In this document: positions 18,688 through 27,855 of the stretch, one piece after another | Layout of the letters: each line of letters starts with the position of its first letter | How positions within the stretch are numbered: the first letter of the stretch is position 1 | Assembly: GCA_028284395.1 (NCBI GenBank) | Contig: JANQRV010000349.1 | Location: forward strand, 1 to 43,676 | Length of the DNA stretch: 43,676 nucleotides | From: Saprospiraceae bacterium | GTDB lineage: Bacteria > Bacteroidota > Bacteroidia > Chitinophagales > Saprospiraceae | Direction: 5' to 3' | Made by a program: the position numbers and the translations under genes | The notes under the pieces: model-generated | What the model saw: only the letters and a program-made list of their open reading frames with translations | What the model was told of the DNA's origin: nothing | Databases searched by the model: none

Positions 18688-21516
18688 ATGAAAAAAGTAA
18701 ACATCCTTATTGCCACGGTGCTGTTGCTATTCCCTTTTATGTTGAATGGACAGCGCAGATTGCTGATCGATGAGGCGTTTTACCAAGATAGCCTTTGGCA
18801 GTGGTACGATGGCTCACAGTTCTTCGCCATACAAACCGATCTACCGGAAACCTGGTCGATTGAGGAAATTGCAAAAGGAAATGGCGATTGGAAATCCCTG
18901 ACCGAAATGCCCGATCCGAATTGGGAATCTAATTGCTGGTTGAAATTAGTCATCCACAATCAACAAACCATACCGACTTCAATTGCATTGCTGGTTCATG
19001 GAGATCTGTTTACCGCCTGGTACCGTACCGGTAGCAATCTTTGGACTCAGCGACTCGGAGGAACGCTGGCACCCCGCTCCCAATGGGATAGTCGAAAACA
19101 TTCTCCTATTTACTCCTCTCCGCATACTTTACAATTGGAGTTGACTCCAATCAGTACTACTGAACTTTACATCAAGCTGGGGCCGAGAGACCGGGAGTTT
19201 ACTTTACAGCCCAAAATCTGTAATCGCTCCTTTTTTCTTGGATACTCCACCTGGTATTTCAATCGAACAATTGCTTCGCAGTCCTTTTTTCACGGTGTTT
19301 TGTGGATCATGTTACTGTTTCATTTTATCATGTACCTCATGAACCGGGAGCGAGCCTATCTTTACTATGCCGCTTATATCTTCTGCCTGTCGATATCCCT
19401 ATTTTATTCTTTTGAATTTCATTATTTTACTCCACTAGCGGCGTTTCCATGGCTGGGGCGCTTGCTGATGATTGCTAGTACATACGGCTACATTGTTTTC
19501 TACAGCTTTTTTTTAATCCAGTTTATACATGGCGATGGTTGGCGCCCCGACTTGAGGCGTCAAATCCACGTGTTCAACCTTTTGGTAATGGGGGTTGGCT
19601 CCATCAATTTATTGCTGTTATTACTACCGCTCACCATTTTCAAATTGTATGATAGCTATTGGTTGTTTTTTCCGCTTTCTATGATCGGTCTTCTAGGACT
19701 TTTTCGCAATAGTTTGATCTATTGGTGTCAAGGCAATCAACTTGCCAAGTACATAGCGGCAACTAATTTTTTTATTCTATCGGGACTTCTGGTCAGCGCC
19801 CTGATCTATTATGCCGGAGCATTTGACTGGATTCATTTACGCAACTCAACCTTTTGGGGAATTTTGTTTCTCGAACTGGCAACGATACTACAATTGCTAA
19901 GTTTTTCTTTAAGCCTGAGTTACAAAGGCCTTGAAACGGAACGCGACAGAATAAGACTACAGGAATTAGATCGCTTGAGATCCCGATTCTTTGCCAATAT
20001 TTCTCATGAATTCCGAACTCCGTTGACCTTAATTATGGGACCTTTACGACAATTAAAAGCAACAGTTAATCATTCGGCAGGTCGGAAGCAGTTAATAACA
20101 GCAGAAACTTACGCGCAGAAACTCCATCGAATGGTCGACCAAATCCTAGAACTCACTAAGCTCGAGGCGGGTAAATTGCATTTGAACAAAGTTGTCTTTG
20201 ATTTGGTAGCCCTGGCAAAGATGGTCACTTATTCCTTCCAATCTATCACGGATGAAGAAAAAATAGAGCTTCGGTTCGAAAGTACCGAAGAAGAAATCAT
20301 GGTTTTTTGGGACCGGGAAAAAACCGAACAAATCCTGTTGAATCTAATTGGCAATGCCGTCAAGTACAACCGTAGTGGGGGAGAGGTAAGCGTAACCCTG
20401 AAAAAAGGAAAGTATGACCGGGTTCTACTGGAGGTGGAGGATTCCGGCTTAGGAATTTCTAAGGAAGCACTTCCTCATATTTTTCAATTGTATTATCAAG
20501 GAAATAAGAACGATTACACCAGCAGTCGATCAAGCAGCGGTATCGGATTGGCCCTCACCAAGGAATTAGTTGAGCTCCAGCAAGGAACCATTCGGGCTGA
20601 AAGCGAAGAAGAGAAAGGCTCTATATTTCGCGTCGAAATTCCCCTGGAACCTGTTCCGGATCAAAAAGCCAGCTCCGGGAAAACAACGGAAAGCACAATT
20701 ACAGATCGGCCTCAAAAGTCAGTTGTGAATAGGCCGGTTGAACAAGGTCAGAAACCTCTGGTACTGATTGTAGAGGACCACCAAGACATTCGAGCCTATA
20801 TCCAGTCTTGTTTGCAGGAACACTTCCAATTGTTGCTGGCACAAGATGGAGAGATGGGGCTCGAATTGGCAAGTCGACATGTGCCAGACCTCGTTATTAC
20901 GGACGTGATGATGCCAAAAATGGATGGCTTCGCATTGACTCATGCGTTGAAAGAAGAGACCGTTACGAGTCACATACCCGTCATTATCTTGACGGGAAAG
21001 TCTTCGAGAGCCAGCCTGCTCGAAGGACTGAGGAAGCAAGCGGATGAATATCTCACCAAACCCTTCGATGCAGAAGAACTTTTGCTCCGGGTACACAATC
21101 TTTTGGAAAACCGGAAAAAATGGATTGCCCGTTACCATCACAAAGGTTCCGAAGTAGAGGAATTCAGTCCTTTGCCTTCCATGGAAGCAGTTTTTCTCGA
21201 AAAAGTTGAAGGTTTTGTTGCCTCCAATTTGGGTAATGATGATTACAGCGTTGAGAAGCTCGGTCGGGACCTGCGGATGGATCGGACGCAGTTGTTCCGA
21301 AAGCTGAAAGCCATTACCGGACAGAACCCCAGCCAATTCATCCGGGTCTTCCGACTTGAAAAAGCACGTGAACTACTGCAAAACCGTACCGCTACTGTTG
21401 CTGAAATTGCCTTTGAAGTTGGTTTTAGCAACACTTCCTATTTTAGCCGAAGCTTCAAATCACACTTTGGTAAGACACCGGGCGAAGTAATGAAAGAGTT
21501 TAACAAACGAACCTAA
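18688..21516 (+). CDS. Hybrid two-component sensor: 7TMR-DISM, histidine kinase, receiver, AraC-type HTH
   Basis: This 942-residue protein carries a whole signalling path in one chain. After a signal peptide (residues 1-22) come a 7TMR-DISM extracellular beta domain (about 25-190) and seven membrane segments (about 200-410). A HisKA domain follows with His440 in FANISHEFRTPLTLIMGPL, then an ATPase domain with intact N box (NLIGNAVKYN) and glycine boxes (DSGLGIS, SGIGLAL). A receiver with Asp739 (VITDVMMPKMDG) and an AraC-family helix-turn-helix (about 835-940, with VAEIAFEVGFSNTSYFSRSFK) complete it. Bacteroidota HTCS proteins of this kind bind DNA while membrane-tethered. Here the sensor is the DISM type and not the sugar-sensing propeller. 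The likely ligand is a small molecule; the methyltransferase gene 8 bp upstream or the MACPF gene downstream are possible targets, by inference from position. Confidence 0.95.
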   Translation: MKKVNILIATVLLLFPFMLNGQRRLLIDEAFYQDSLWQWYDGSQFFAIQTDLPETWSIEEIAKGNGDWKSLTEMPDPNWESNCWLKLVIHNQQTIPTSIALLVHGDLFTAWYRTGSNLWTQRLGGTLAPRSQWDSRKHSPIYSSPHTLQLELTPISTTELYIKLGPRDREFTLQPKICNRSFFLGYSTWYFNRTIASQSFFHGVLWIMLLFHFIMYLMNRERAYLYYAAYIFCLSISLFYSFEFHYFTPLAAFPWLGRLLMIASTYGYIVFYSFFLIQFIHGDGWRPDLRRQIHVFNLLVMGVGSINLLLLLLPLTIFKLYDSYWLFFPLSMIGLLGLFRNSLIYWCQGNQLAKYIAATNFFILSGLLVSALIYYAGAFDWIHLRNSTFWGILFLELATILQLLSFSLSLSYKGLETERDRIRLQELDRLRSRFFANISHEFRTPLTLIMGPLRQLKATVNHSAGRKQLITAETYAQKLHRMVDQILELTKLEAGKLHLNKVVFDLVALAKMVTYSFQSITDEEKIELRFESTEEEIMVFWDREKTEQILLNLIGNAVKYNRSGGEVSVTLKKGKYDRVLLEVEDSGLGISKEALPHIFQLYYQGNKNDYTSSRSSSGIGLALTKELVELQQGTIRAESEEEKGSIFRVEIPLEPVPDQKASSGKTTESTITDRPQKSVVNRPVEQGQKPLVLIVEDHQDIRAYIQSCLQEHFQLLLAQDGEMGLELASRHVPDLVITDVMMPKMDGFALTHALKEETVTSHIPVIILTGKSSRASLLEGLRKQADEYLTKPFDAEELLLRVHNLLENRKKWIARYHHKGSEVEEFSPLPSMEAVFLEKVEGFVASNLGNDDYSVEKLGRDLRMDRTQLFRKLKAITGQNPSQFIRVFRLEKARELLQNRTATVAEIAFEVGFSNTSYFSRSFKSHFGKTPGEVMKEFNKRT

Positions 21517-21709
21517 CAACTTCGAAAGCCCGCCAAATCACTTTTGCTTTCAGTATTGGGACAAACTAGAGAAAGGTCGTGCATTGTAACGATTTGATTA
21601 TTAGTTGTTTTCAACATTTGTGCAATGCTCTGCAACATAAGTTCAGTAGAAAAAGAGTGGTACAAGGCATATTTGGATCATCAATTTTGAACCCTAAAAT
21701 TTTGAAATT

Positions 21710-23752
21710 ATGATCTACACAAATTGTTCTTCGAAGCCGTTTTTTGAATTAAATGTCGTGACCAGTCTTTTACTGAAGTGGTGTGTTTTTACCATTTTCT
21801 CAATTGGCCCGCTGCATGGAAAAACTTACCAGGTAGACATTGACTACCATCACCCTATACTTAGCTATACGGATTCCAAAAGTAATTTTACGATTACATT
21901 TTTGGATGAACTAGGAGAAGTCGTCTGGGAGGAGACAGTAGAAGGGATCTATCCCATTTCTGATCGATTTCGCTCGTTCCGGGTTGATACCGGAGCAAAC
22001 ATTCAATTGGTGAAGATTAGAATTGACGGGGAAGATGCCTTCTTTATTGACCGGGTCACCATTCGAATGAATGGGCTTGTTGTACAGGAATATGGTGAAG
22101 ATGGAGGGAAAGGATGGTGCCTTTCGACGGATGCCAATGACGGAAATGGAAAATGGGCTCCTTACCTGGAGGGTGGTTGTCAGGCTTTTTGCACTTTCGT
22201 GGTCTCTGGTGAGATCAATGATCCGGTGGTATTGGGGAAACAACAAGCGCTTGCATCTGCACCCACTCACCACCCTTCCGGAGAGGAACAGAGTTGGATT
22301 TACGGCGGGAATGAAGGGCGGAAGGAAATCAATGCAGAAGGACTGGGTAGGTGCTATGACATTCGGTACGTGGATCCGATCAATTGGTCGGCAGAAACTT
22401 TGAAGACCGGATTGAGATCGTCGGTTGTCGACCTGATCAGGGATGATAGTCGTAGACCGGCGCGACACAACAATGGGGATTATGTTGTTCCCAGTGGTGT
22501 CGTCTTCACCAGTGAGATTATTGGTGATTCAGAAGCTGAGTCGAGATTCGCAGCAACGGCCTATGAATACGAATCGGAGGTCCTGCAAGATTATCGAGCA
22601 GGCATTGGAGTGCCGAAGGCAGGTTCGGCAAAATTTAGTGCTGCCTTTAAAGACGTGAGTTTGAGTCAAGGTCGCCAGGAATCCTTGTACGCTTTTTCGA
22701 AAATGTACAAGCAATTCTACAAACTTGATTTGTATTTTGATGATCCGCTTTATCGGCATTACATCAATCCACGTTTCTGGCAAGGTGTCGTGGAATTGGG
22801 GCAAGGCCTGTCTGCAATGGCCTTCATCGAAAAATTTGGCACCCATTACGCCGCAACGACCTATTATGGCGGAAACTTTTTTCAAAGACGGTCCGTCCAC
22901 AAGAGCGAATTTTCTCATTATGAATCGAGCGAACGCGAGTTTAAGGTCGATGTGGAAGGGACCATTAAGAAAGTTAACTTCTCGCTCGGGACCACCCAAG
23001 GCCAGAGAAACGGATCTGGACAAACAGAGCAAGTAGAGTTGAGCAGTGCTAAAATCTTTACTGTAGGCGGCGATCTGAATCAGTACCGACCGGACTTGTG
23101 GGCCCACTCGGTTCTGAAAAATCCAGCGGTCGTTAAAATACGGTTGACTAGAATTTCCGATCTGCTCATTCCCGAAAATTTTCCTGAGCTGCCAAATATC
23201 AGAGAAAAACAACGCTTGTTAAAGGCGGCCATCATGGTTGCTGAAGAAGAAGCCAAATCGAATCAAAGTCCGAAGCAGGACCATGCTTTTTTTACAAAAT
23301 CTCCAGCTACTTTCCGACTCACCGTCACCCACATGAAATGTAAAGGACATGGAGCAAAGGAACCTGGTGGTAACAGCGAGTATTTTGGTAGTATTAAAAT
23401 GGCAATGTTCAATCGGGCTAGTAAGATGATGAAATCCAAAACCTGTTTTCAGCGATCAGACAAGAAAGCCATCGACTTGGCAATTAACCAAACCCGGGAC
23501 ATCAACCGATCTATCACCTATCAGGTGACGCCGGCCGATATTCAAAAGGGGTACATCAGCGTGTACGGAAATCTAAAGGAAAAAGATTTGGCAACGATCC
23601 AACTCTCTACCGTGAGTCAGCATGCTACCAATACAAGAATTTATTATCGCAATGCACTTGACCATGAAGTTAGAAAGAAGGTCGTCTTTACGAGTAAACA
23701 CGGGGACCGGGTAGAAGTGCATTATAAGTTGGAGAGAATGGCCGTCGATTAA
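21710..23752 (+). CDS. Exported MACPF (perforin-like) domain protein
   Basis: The 680-residue protein has a hydrophobic export segment (VVTSLLLKWCVFTIFSIG, residues about 17-35) and an N-terminal beta-sandwich of PLAT-like appearance (about 37-170). A MACPF domain (about 205-500) follows, then a C-terminal beta-rich domain (about 530-680) that I do not recognise. MACPF marks are the opening GLGRCYDIRY, the signature EKFGTHY (FGTHY at 376-380), the following YYGGNFFQRRS, and the late block TVGGDLNQYRPDLW with SVLKNPAVVKIRL. The Tyr usually seven residues before FGTHY is Ala. MACPF proteins insert into membranes as pores; in gut Bacteroidales some (BSAP type) kill relatives. No neighbouring immunity gene is evident. 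The gene stands alone, with terminators after it. Function as toxin, predator defence or adhesin is open. Confidence 0.88.
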   Translation: MIYTNCSSKPFFELNVVTSLLLKWCVFTIFSIGPLHGKTYQVDIDYHHPILSYTDSKSNFTITFLDELGEVVWEETVEGIYPISDRFRSFRVDTGANIQLVKIRIDGEDAFFIDRVTIRMNGLVVQEYGEDGGKGWCLSTDANDGNGKWAPYLEGGCQAFCTFVVSGEINDPVVLGKQQALASAPTHHPSGEEQSWIYGGNEGRKEINAEGLGRCYDIRYVDPINWSAETLKTGLRSSVVDLIRDDSRRPARHNNGDYVVPSGVVFTSEIIGDSEAESRFAATAYEYESEVLQDYRAGIGVPKAGSAKFSAAFKDVSLSQGRQESLYAFSKMYKQFYKLDLYFDDPLYRHYINPRFWQGVVELGQGLSAMAFIEKFGTHYAATTYYGGNFFQRRSVHKSEFSHYESSEREFKVDVEGTIKKVNFSLGTTQGQRNGSGQTEQVELSSAKIFTVGGDLNQYRPDLWAHSVLKNPAVVKIRLTRISDLLIPENFPELPNIREKQRLLKAAIMVAEEEAKSNQSPKQDHAFFTKSPATFRLTVTHMKCKGHGAKEPGGNSEYFGSIKMAMFNRASKMMKSKTCFQRSDKKAIDLAINQTRDINRSITYQVTPADIQKGYISVYGNLKEKDLATIQLSTVSQHATNTRIYYRNALDHEVRKKVVFTSKHGDRVEVHYKLERMAVD

Positions 23753-23771
23753 ATATTAGGGTTCTAGTAAG

Positions 23772-23812
23772 CTCGGATCGGAAGATGCGAAGACGCATCT
23801 TCCAGATCTGAG
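23772..23812. terminator. Hairpin downstream of the MACPF gene
   Basis: A 10-bp perfect core (GGAAGATGCG at 23780-23789 with its complement at 23794-23803, loop of 4) is extended outward by an imperfect CTCGGATC/GATCTGAG pairing. It lies 20 bp after the MACPF stop. It is the first of two hairpins between converging genes, so read-through is doubly blocked. Confidence 0.7.
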
Positions 23813-23830
23813 TATTATCTCGCTTGATTT

Positions 23831-23870
23831 AGAAGCTGTTAAAATTCGGTCTTCAGAATTTTAACAGCTC
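23831..23870. repeat. Hairpin repeat, intact copy 2 (bidirectional terminator)
   Basis: Arms at 23834-23847 and 23856-23869 pair perfectly over 14 bp, loop GGTCTTCA. It is nearly identical to the copy at 17705-17742. It abuts the stop codon of the leftward acyl-CoA synthetase, so it can end transcription from both sides. Confidence 0.75.
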
Positions 23871-23871
23871 C

Positions 23872-25419
23872 TTAGAGCTTTCGAAGCTCTTTCTTCAGAA
23901 TCTTACCGGTTGCGCTCATCGGAAGTGCATCGATGATTTCGGTAACCCGAGGGTATTTATAGGCTGCAATGCGGTCCTTAGTCCAACTTATTAATTCCTC
24001 TTCAGTGGCTGCCGCACCTTCTTTTAGGACTACAAATGCTTTTATTTCCTCACCCATCTTATCGTCAGGGATACCAATTACGGCGACTAAAGACACGGCC
24101 TCATGTTGCATCATGACCTCCTCCACCTCACGCGGATAAACATTGAGTCCTCCTCGGATAATCATATCTTTGGTCCGATCGACTATGTAGTAATAGCCAT
24201 CTTCATCTTTGATCGCGACGTCTCCTGAATGCATCCAACCTCCCCTGAGTGTTACTTCGTTTGCTTCCGGGCGTTTATAATAACCTTTCATAACATTGTG
24301 ACCTCGATACAGCAATTCTCCCTTTTCACCGATCGGTACCTCATTGTCGTCTTCATCGACGATTTTAACTTCTACTCCCCAGACTTCCGTACCTATAGAA
24401 CCGGGTTTTCTCACTTGGTTCAGGTGATTGAAAGTAACCACAGGGGACCCTTCTGACATGCCATAGCCTTCCAAAATAGGCACTTCGTATTTTGCTTCGA
24501 AGTCTTCCAGAACTTGAACTGGAAGGGATGCACCTCCGGAGATACAAGTTCTGAGGTTAGAGCTGATTTCTTTTAAGTCGAATTTGGTATTTTCATAATT
24601 CAATAGCCCCCAATACATGGTCGGTACACCAGCAAAAATGGTAACCTCGTGCTTTTGCATCAATCCCAGCACTGCCTCTGCATCAAAACGCGGCAATAAG
24701 ACTGAAGTACAACCTTGATAAATACCGGTATTCATTAAACAAGTCATCGCAAAGATGTGGAACAATGGCAGCACGATGATCAGGCGATCATCTGTCTTAA
24801 AGCCCAGTAGGTCTCGGCAAAGATTGGCATTCAATAACAAGTTGGAATGTGTCAGTTCTGCCCCTTTGGGACGACCGGTCGTGCCGGAAGTGTAGATGAT
24901 CACCGCCGTATCTTCCGCACCGGTTGCTTCGGTGTTGTTGGCGGGCGATTGCCCGGCCATTAGCATGCCAAGAGTGACAGCACCTTCTATCGCGGGCGGA
25001 TCTGTCGGTTGGGGCATGATCAAAAAGAAGTGTTCACAAAGTTCTGCTTCCTGAAAGCCCTGATGCCCCATTTGTCCCATGGGCAGGTCCGGGGTGCCAA
25101 TGAAACAAAAATAAGCTTTGGAGTCACTGTCCTTAAGATGATAGGCAATTTCATCCTTCTTTAATAGAACGCTTAAAGGGACGACTGTTGCCCCTGCCTT
25201 CAGTATTCCAAAATAAATAATTGGGAAGTATGGTAAATTGAAACAGCTTAAGGCGACCTTATCACCAGGCATGATTCCCTTTGCTCGCAAACCATTGGCC
25301 ACCTGATTGGCCGCACCATTGATTTGGGCATAGGTCATATGGACATCGCCAAAAATAAAAGCATCTTTATCAGCGTATTTTCGGGCACTATCTTCGAGAA
25401 TTACAGAAAGATTGAGCAT
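23872..25419 (-). CDS. Acyl-CoA synthetase (long-chain fatty acid-CoA ligase, AMP-forming)
   Basis: The product is about 515 residues from ATG 25419; the frame extends to a TTG at 25470, but only the ATG gives the normal family start (LNLSVILEDSARKY). The ANL-superfamily motifs are intact: the P-loop IIYTSGTTGRPKGAEL, EGYGMSEGSPVV in the A5 region, the A7 motif MHSGDVAIKDEDGYYYIVDR with the domain-hinge acid, and a catalytic lysine in the last ten residues (SATGKILKKELRKL). It activates a carboxylic acid with ATP to an acyl-AMP and then acyl-CoA in the cytoplasm. Similarity favours medium- or long-chain fatty acids, but chain length cannot be read from sequence. Its transcript may begin in the 25420-25490 stretch, downstream of a structured element. 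Confidence 0.92.
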   Translation of the reverse strand: MLNLSVILEDSARKYADKDAFIFGDVHMTYAQINGAANQVANGLRAKGIMPGDKVALSCFNLPYFPIIYFGILKAGATVVPLSVLLKKDEIAYHLKDSDSKAYFCFIGTPDLPMGQMGHQGFQEAELCEHFFLIMPQPTDPPAIEGAVTLGMLMAGQSPANNTEATGAEDTAVIIYTSGTTGRPKGAELTHSNLLLNANLCRDLLGFKTDDRLIIVLPLFHIFAMTCLMNTGIYQGCTSVLLPRFDAEAVLGLMQKHEVTIFAGVPTMYWGLLNYENTKFDLKEISSNLRTCISGGASLPVQVLEDFEAKYEVPILEGYGMSEGSPVVTFNHLNQVRKPGSIGTEVWGVEVKIVDEDDNEVPIGEKGELLYRGHNVMKGYYKRPEANEVTLRGGWMHSGDVAIKDEDGYYYIVDRTKDMIIRGGLNVYPREVEEVMMQHEAVSLVAVIGIPDDKMGEEIKAFVVLKEGAAATEEELISWTKDRIAAYKYPRVTEIIDALPMSATGKILKKELRKL

Positions 25420-25489
25420 AAATTCTTTTTTTTCGCCAAAATAAAGAATTGTTGCTAAGCGGGTGATCAAATTGAATGGTAAAATTTAT

Positions 25490-25586
25490 CTGAGGCTGTT
25501 TTTTTGCTGGCCCAGGCCCGACCGAAGGAGTATAGCCGTAGCTAAATGACTAAGGAAGAACGCAGGCCAGCGGAAAAAGAGGCCAG
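25490..25586 (-). other. Structured intergenic element with long imperfect inverted repeat
   Basis: The outer arms pair imperfectly (about 25490-25505 with 25572-25586), and a perfect 7-bp GCTGGCC/GGCCAGC stem (25506-25512 with 25565-25571) encloses about 50 nt that hold smaller pairings. A run of seven T at 25499-25505 lies at the left base of the stem, so read rightward it precedes the hairpin. On the minus strand it follows the DUF5916 genes and precedes the acyl-CoA synthetase. It may be a dispersed repeat element, a terminator or a processed RNA; only this copy is in the window. Confidence 0.45.
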
Positions 25587-25626
25587 AGAAAATTAAAAGT
25601 TAATTTGATCACCTGCTTTAGTTTCT

Positions 25627-27855
25627 TTAAATATTGAGCCAATAAGTAAATTTTGCTACAATGGCCCGATTCTTAACGCTGAAGTCCGATGAATAGTAGT
25701 TGTCGGTATAGACGATGTACAAGTCTGATAGGGGGGCAAAGCGCCATTGAAACCGCGAATTGATGTTGATGTTATCGATTTGATTGTTGTACTGGACAAA
25801 CGTTGTGAAGAAGACTGATCTGGAGAAAGTCATGTCGATTTTCGGCCCGATCAACACCAGGTCAGCCGGTACGAAAGGTTGGGGAAGATTGACCCTGTTG
25901 TAACTGAAATCCATGGAGACGGATCCAAATTGTCGGTAGCGATAGGTCAAGGTGCTGCGCATCGAATAGCGGTGGCCATTAAAAAATTGACCGGCGGAAG
26001 GACGCAGCGAAAGATAAAGGTTTTTCCGTCGATCTGAGGTGTAATACAGGTTGAGGTCCGTATAGTTGTATTCTGTGTTAGCCGGCAATACAGCATCTCC
26101 CTTTCTTATCGGGTCGAAATCATTATTTAGATAAGTGTATTTATTCTCTGACCACACGTACAGTCTACTGCCGTTTCGGAAATAAATCCGATAACTAAGG
26201 CTTAGCTCGTGATCCGTTTTACCACTTTCAGGCGACCAATAGAAGCGTGATGAGGCCCTGGGGCCGTGTTGATTGATATTTGGGTTCTCGGGAAAGAAGT
26301 AATAGCTGATTTCGGGATTAATCCGGAAAAAATTCCTTCTTGGAACAAACCCAACTTCCGCACTATATTCTTCACCTACCCATTGGTGATCCCAAGTAGC
26401 CCGCAGATTACGACTTCGATATTCTAATTCAGCGCCATGCGCAAAGGGTTGTTCGAGCTTTTCGGGAGCAATGGAATGATGGAGGAAGAATTTGCCGCTC
26501 CAACGATTATCCGGACTGGCCAAATTGTAATCTACCCCAACTACTCTGTTAAATTCATTGACTTCATAATCGCTGTTTTCCACCTCTTCGAAGGTCTGTT
26601 TGTTCACGAAGATGAGGCCAATATTGGATTGTTTCCCGATTTTCCTTTGCATTGCAGTTACTAGAAAGTTGAAGCTCGGCTCGGGATCATCAAGATCATC
26701 CGCTTTTGCCGTCTGCATATTTAATAGCCCAATGCGCCAATTATTATCAAGTTTGCCGCTTAATCGAGCTCCGGCAAGAATGGGAACTTCCTGCCCGTTC
26801 TTTAAACCGATTCTGCGGGAGAAAAAGGGATTGATGCGAGAATTGCCAAAATTGCCGAATAAATCGGCGTTTTCGAGGAAGAACCGCCGCCTTTCTGGGA
26901 AAAATAATTCAAATCTTTCCAGATTAGTAACCTGTTGATCTACTTCTACTTGCGAGAAGTCAGGATTAATGGTCATGTCCAAGTTGAGACCGGAGGAAAT
27001 ACCGACCTTTACATCTCCCCCAAAATTCATATTCGAATTAGTCGGTTGATTTTCAGAGTCGTAGTCTTTAACACTCCCGGCAATGGCATAAGGGATGATG
27101 GAAACCTGCGCACCCGGCTTCTTTAGTGGTTCCGCAAATTCCATTTTGCCCATATAGGACAGGTTGATAATGGACTGTCCCATCGGAATTCGGGTCCAGG
27201 TAGATCGAAGATTGCTATAGGTATCATACCGGTAAGCATTGAAATTCCAACTCCTACTGCCTTCCGGAAAGCGGATGGTGCTGAAGGGAATGGCAATTTC
27301 AGCTGACCAGTAACCGTCTTGTACTTGGGCTTCTCCCCACCATTTGTTTTCCCACGAGATATCCCAATCGGTCCGCGAACTCCTGCCTCCACCAGAAACC
27401 AGCCCTTCGCGGGTGACTCCAAAAGGACTAATGCCAAATATAAACGCATTGGTATGATCGTTGAATGGATCGATGACAAAAGTTATGTTATCGCTTCCAG
27501 TTGATTCATAATCCCTTCTTAACGAATGGGCAATATAATTACTATGCTTTGAGTAACATTTGGCGGCGATGTAGAGATTGTTTTCATCGTAGGTCATGTA
27601 AATTTCTGTCTGCCATACAGCCTGAGCAGTATCGGTGGGATAGTACTCCCAGAAATGATTAGCGGGATGGCCATTATACCAGGCTTCCTCATCGACATTT
27701 CCGTCTATCTTGACCGGCGTTGTGGTCTTGTAGATGCCCACTGGTTGTTGTAAGAATCGATCTTCATCATCACTGTCATTTCCTCCGTTATGGGAAAACG
27801 CACTCAGTTGAAAGCAAAAGAAGAGAAGACAGGAAAGGTAGACAGGAACTCTCAT
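25627..27855 (-). CDS. DUF5916 outer-membrane protein with CBM9-like domain, paralogue 1
   Basis: The 742-residue product has a signal peptide (VPVYLSCLLFFCFQLSAFS). A carbohydrate-binding-9-like domain follows (about 40-240, opening VKIDGNVDEEAWYNGHPANH, with TEIYMTYDENNLYIAAKC). The long C-terminal part (about 250-742) has alternating beta sequence expected of an outer-membrane barrel. It ends in the aromatic-rich AKFTYWLNI, a plausible barrel-assembly signal. The linking segment NPDFSQVEVDQQVTNLERFE and FFPERRRFFLENADLF are strongly conserved with the next gene. DUF5916 proteins have no proven function; a surface role in binding or importing glycans or other polymers is inferred. It is the second of two tandem paralogues transcribed leftward. 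Confidence 0.9.
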   Translation of the reverse strand: MRVPVYLSCLLFFCFQLSAFSHNGGNDSDDEDRFLQQPVGIYKTTTPVKIDGNVDEEAWYNGHPANHFWEYYPTDTAQAVWQTEIYMTYDENNLYIAAKCYSKHSNYIAHSLRRDYESTGSDNITFVIDPFNDHTNAFIFGISPFGVTREGLVSGGGRSSRTDWDISWENKWWGEAQVQDGYWSAEIAIPFSTIRFPEGSRSWNFNAYRYDTYSNLRSTWTRIPMGQSIINLSYMGKMEFAEPLKKPGAQVSIIPYAIAGSVKDYDSENQPTNSNMNFGGDVKVGISSGLNLDMTINPDFSQVEVDQQVTNLERFELFFPERRRFFLENADLFGNFGNSRINPFFSRRIGLKNGQEVPILAGARLSGKLDNNWRIGLLNMQTAKADDLDDPEPSFNFLVTAMQRKIGKQSNIGLIFVNKQTFEEVENSDYEVNEFNRVVGVDYNLASPDNRWSGKFFLHHSIAPEKLEQPFAHGAELEYRSRNLRATWDHQWVGEEYSAEVGFVPRRNFFRINPEISYYFFPENPNINQHGPRASSRFYWSPESGKTDHELSLSYRIYFRNGSRLYVWSENKYTYLNNDFDPIRKGDAVLPANTEYNYTDLNLYYTSDRRKNLYLSLRPSAGQFFNGHRYSMRSTLTYRYRQFGSVSMDFSYNRVNLPQPFVPADLVLIGPKIDMTFSRSVFFTTFVQYNNQIDNININSRFQWRFAPLSDLYIVYTDNYYSSDFSVKNRAIVAKFTYWLNI

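Noticed and set aside
20719..21336. Minus-strand frame of 205 codons in the hybrid sensor gene
   Set aside because: Overlaps the receiver and HTH coding region, whose motifs are unmistakable.
22529..23212. Minus-strand frame of 227 codons in the MACPF gene
   Set aside because: Antisense to a MACPF gene with recognisable motifs along its length; no signal, motif or independent promoter.
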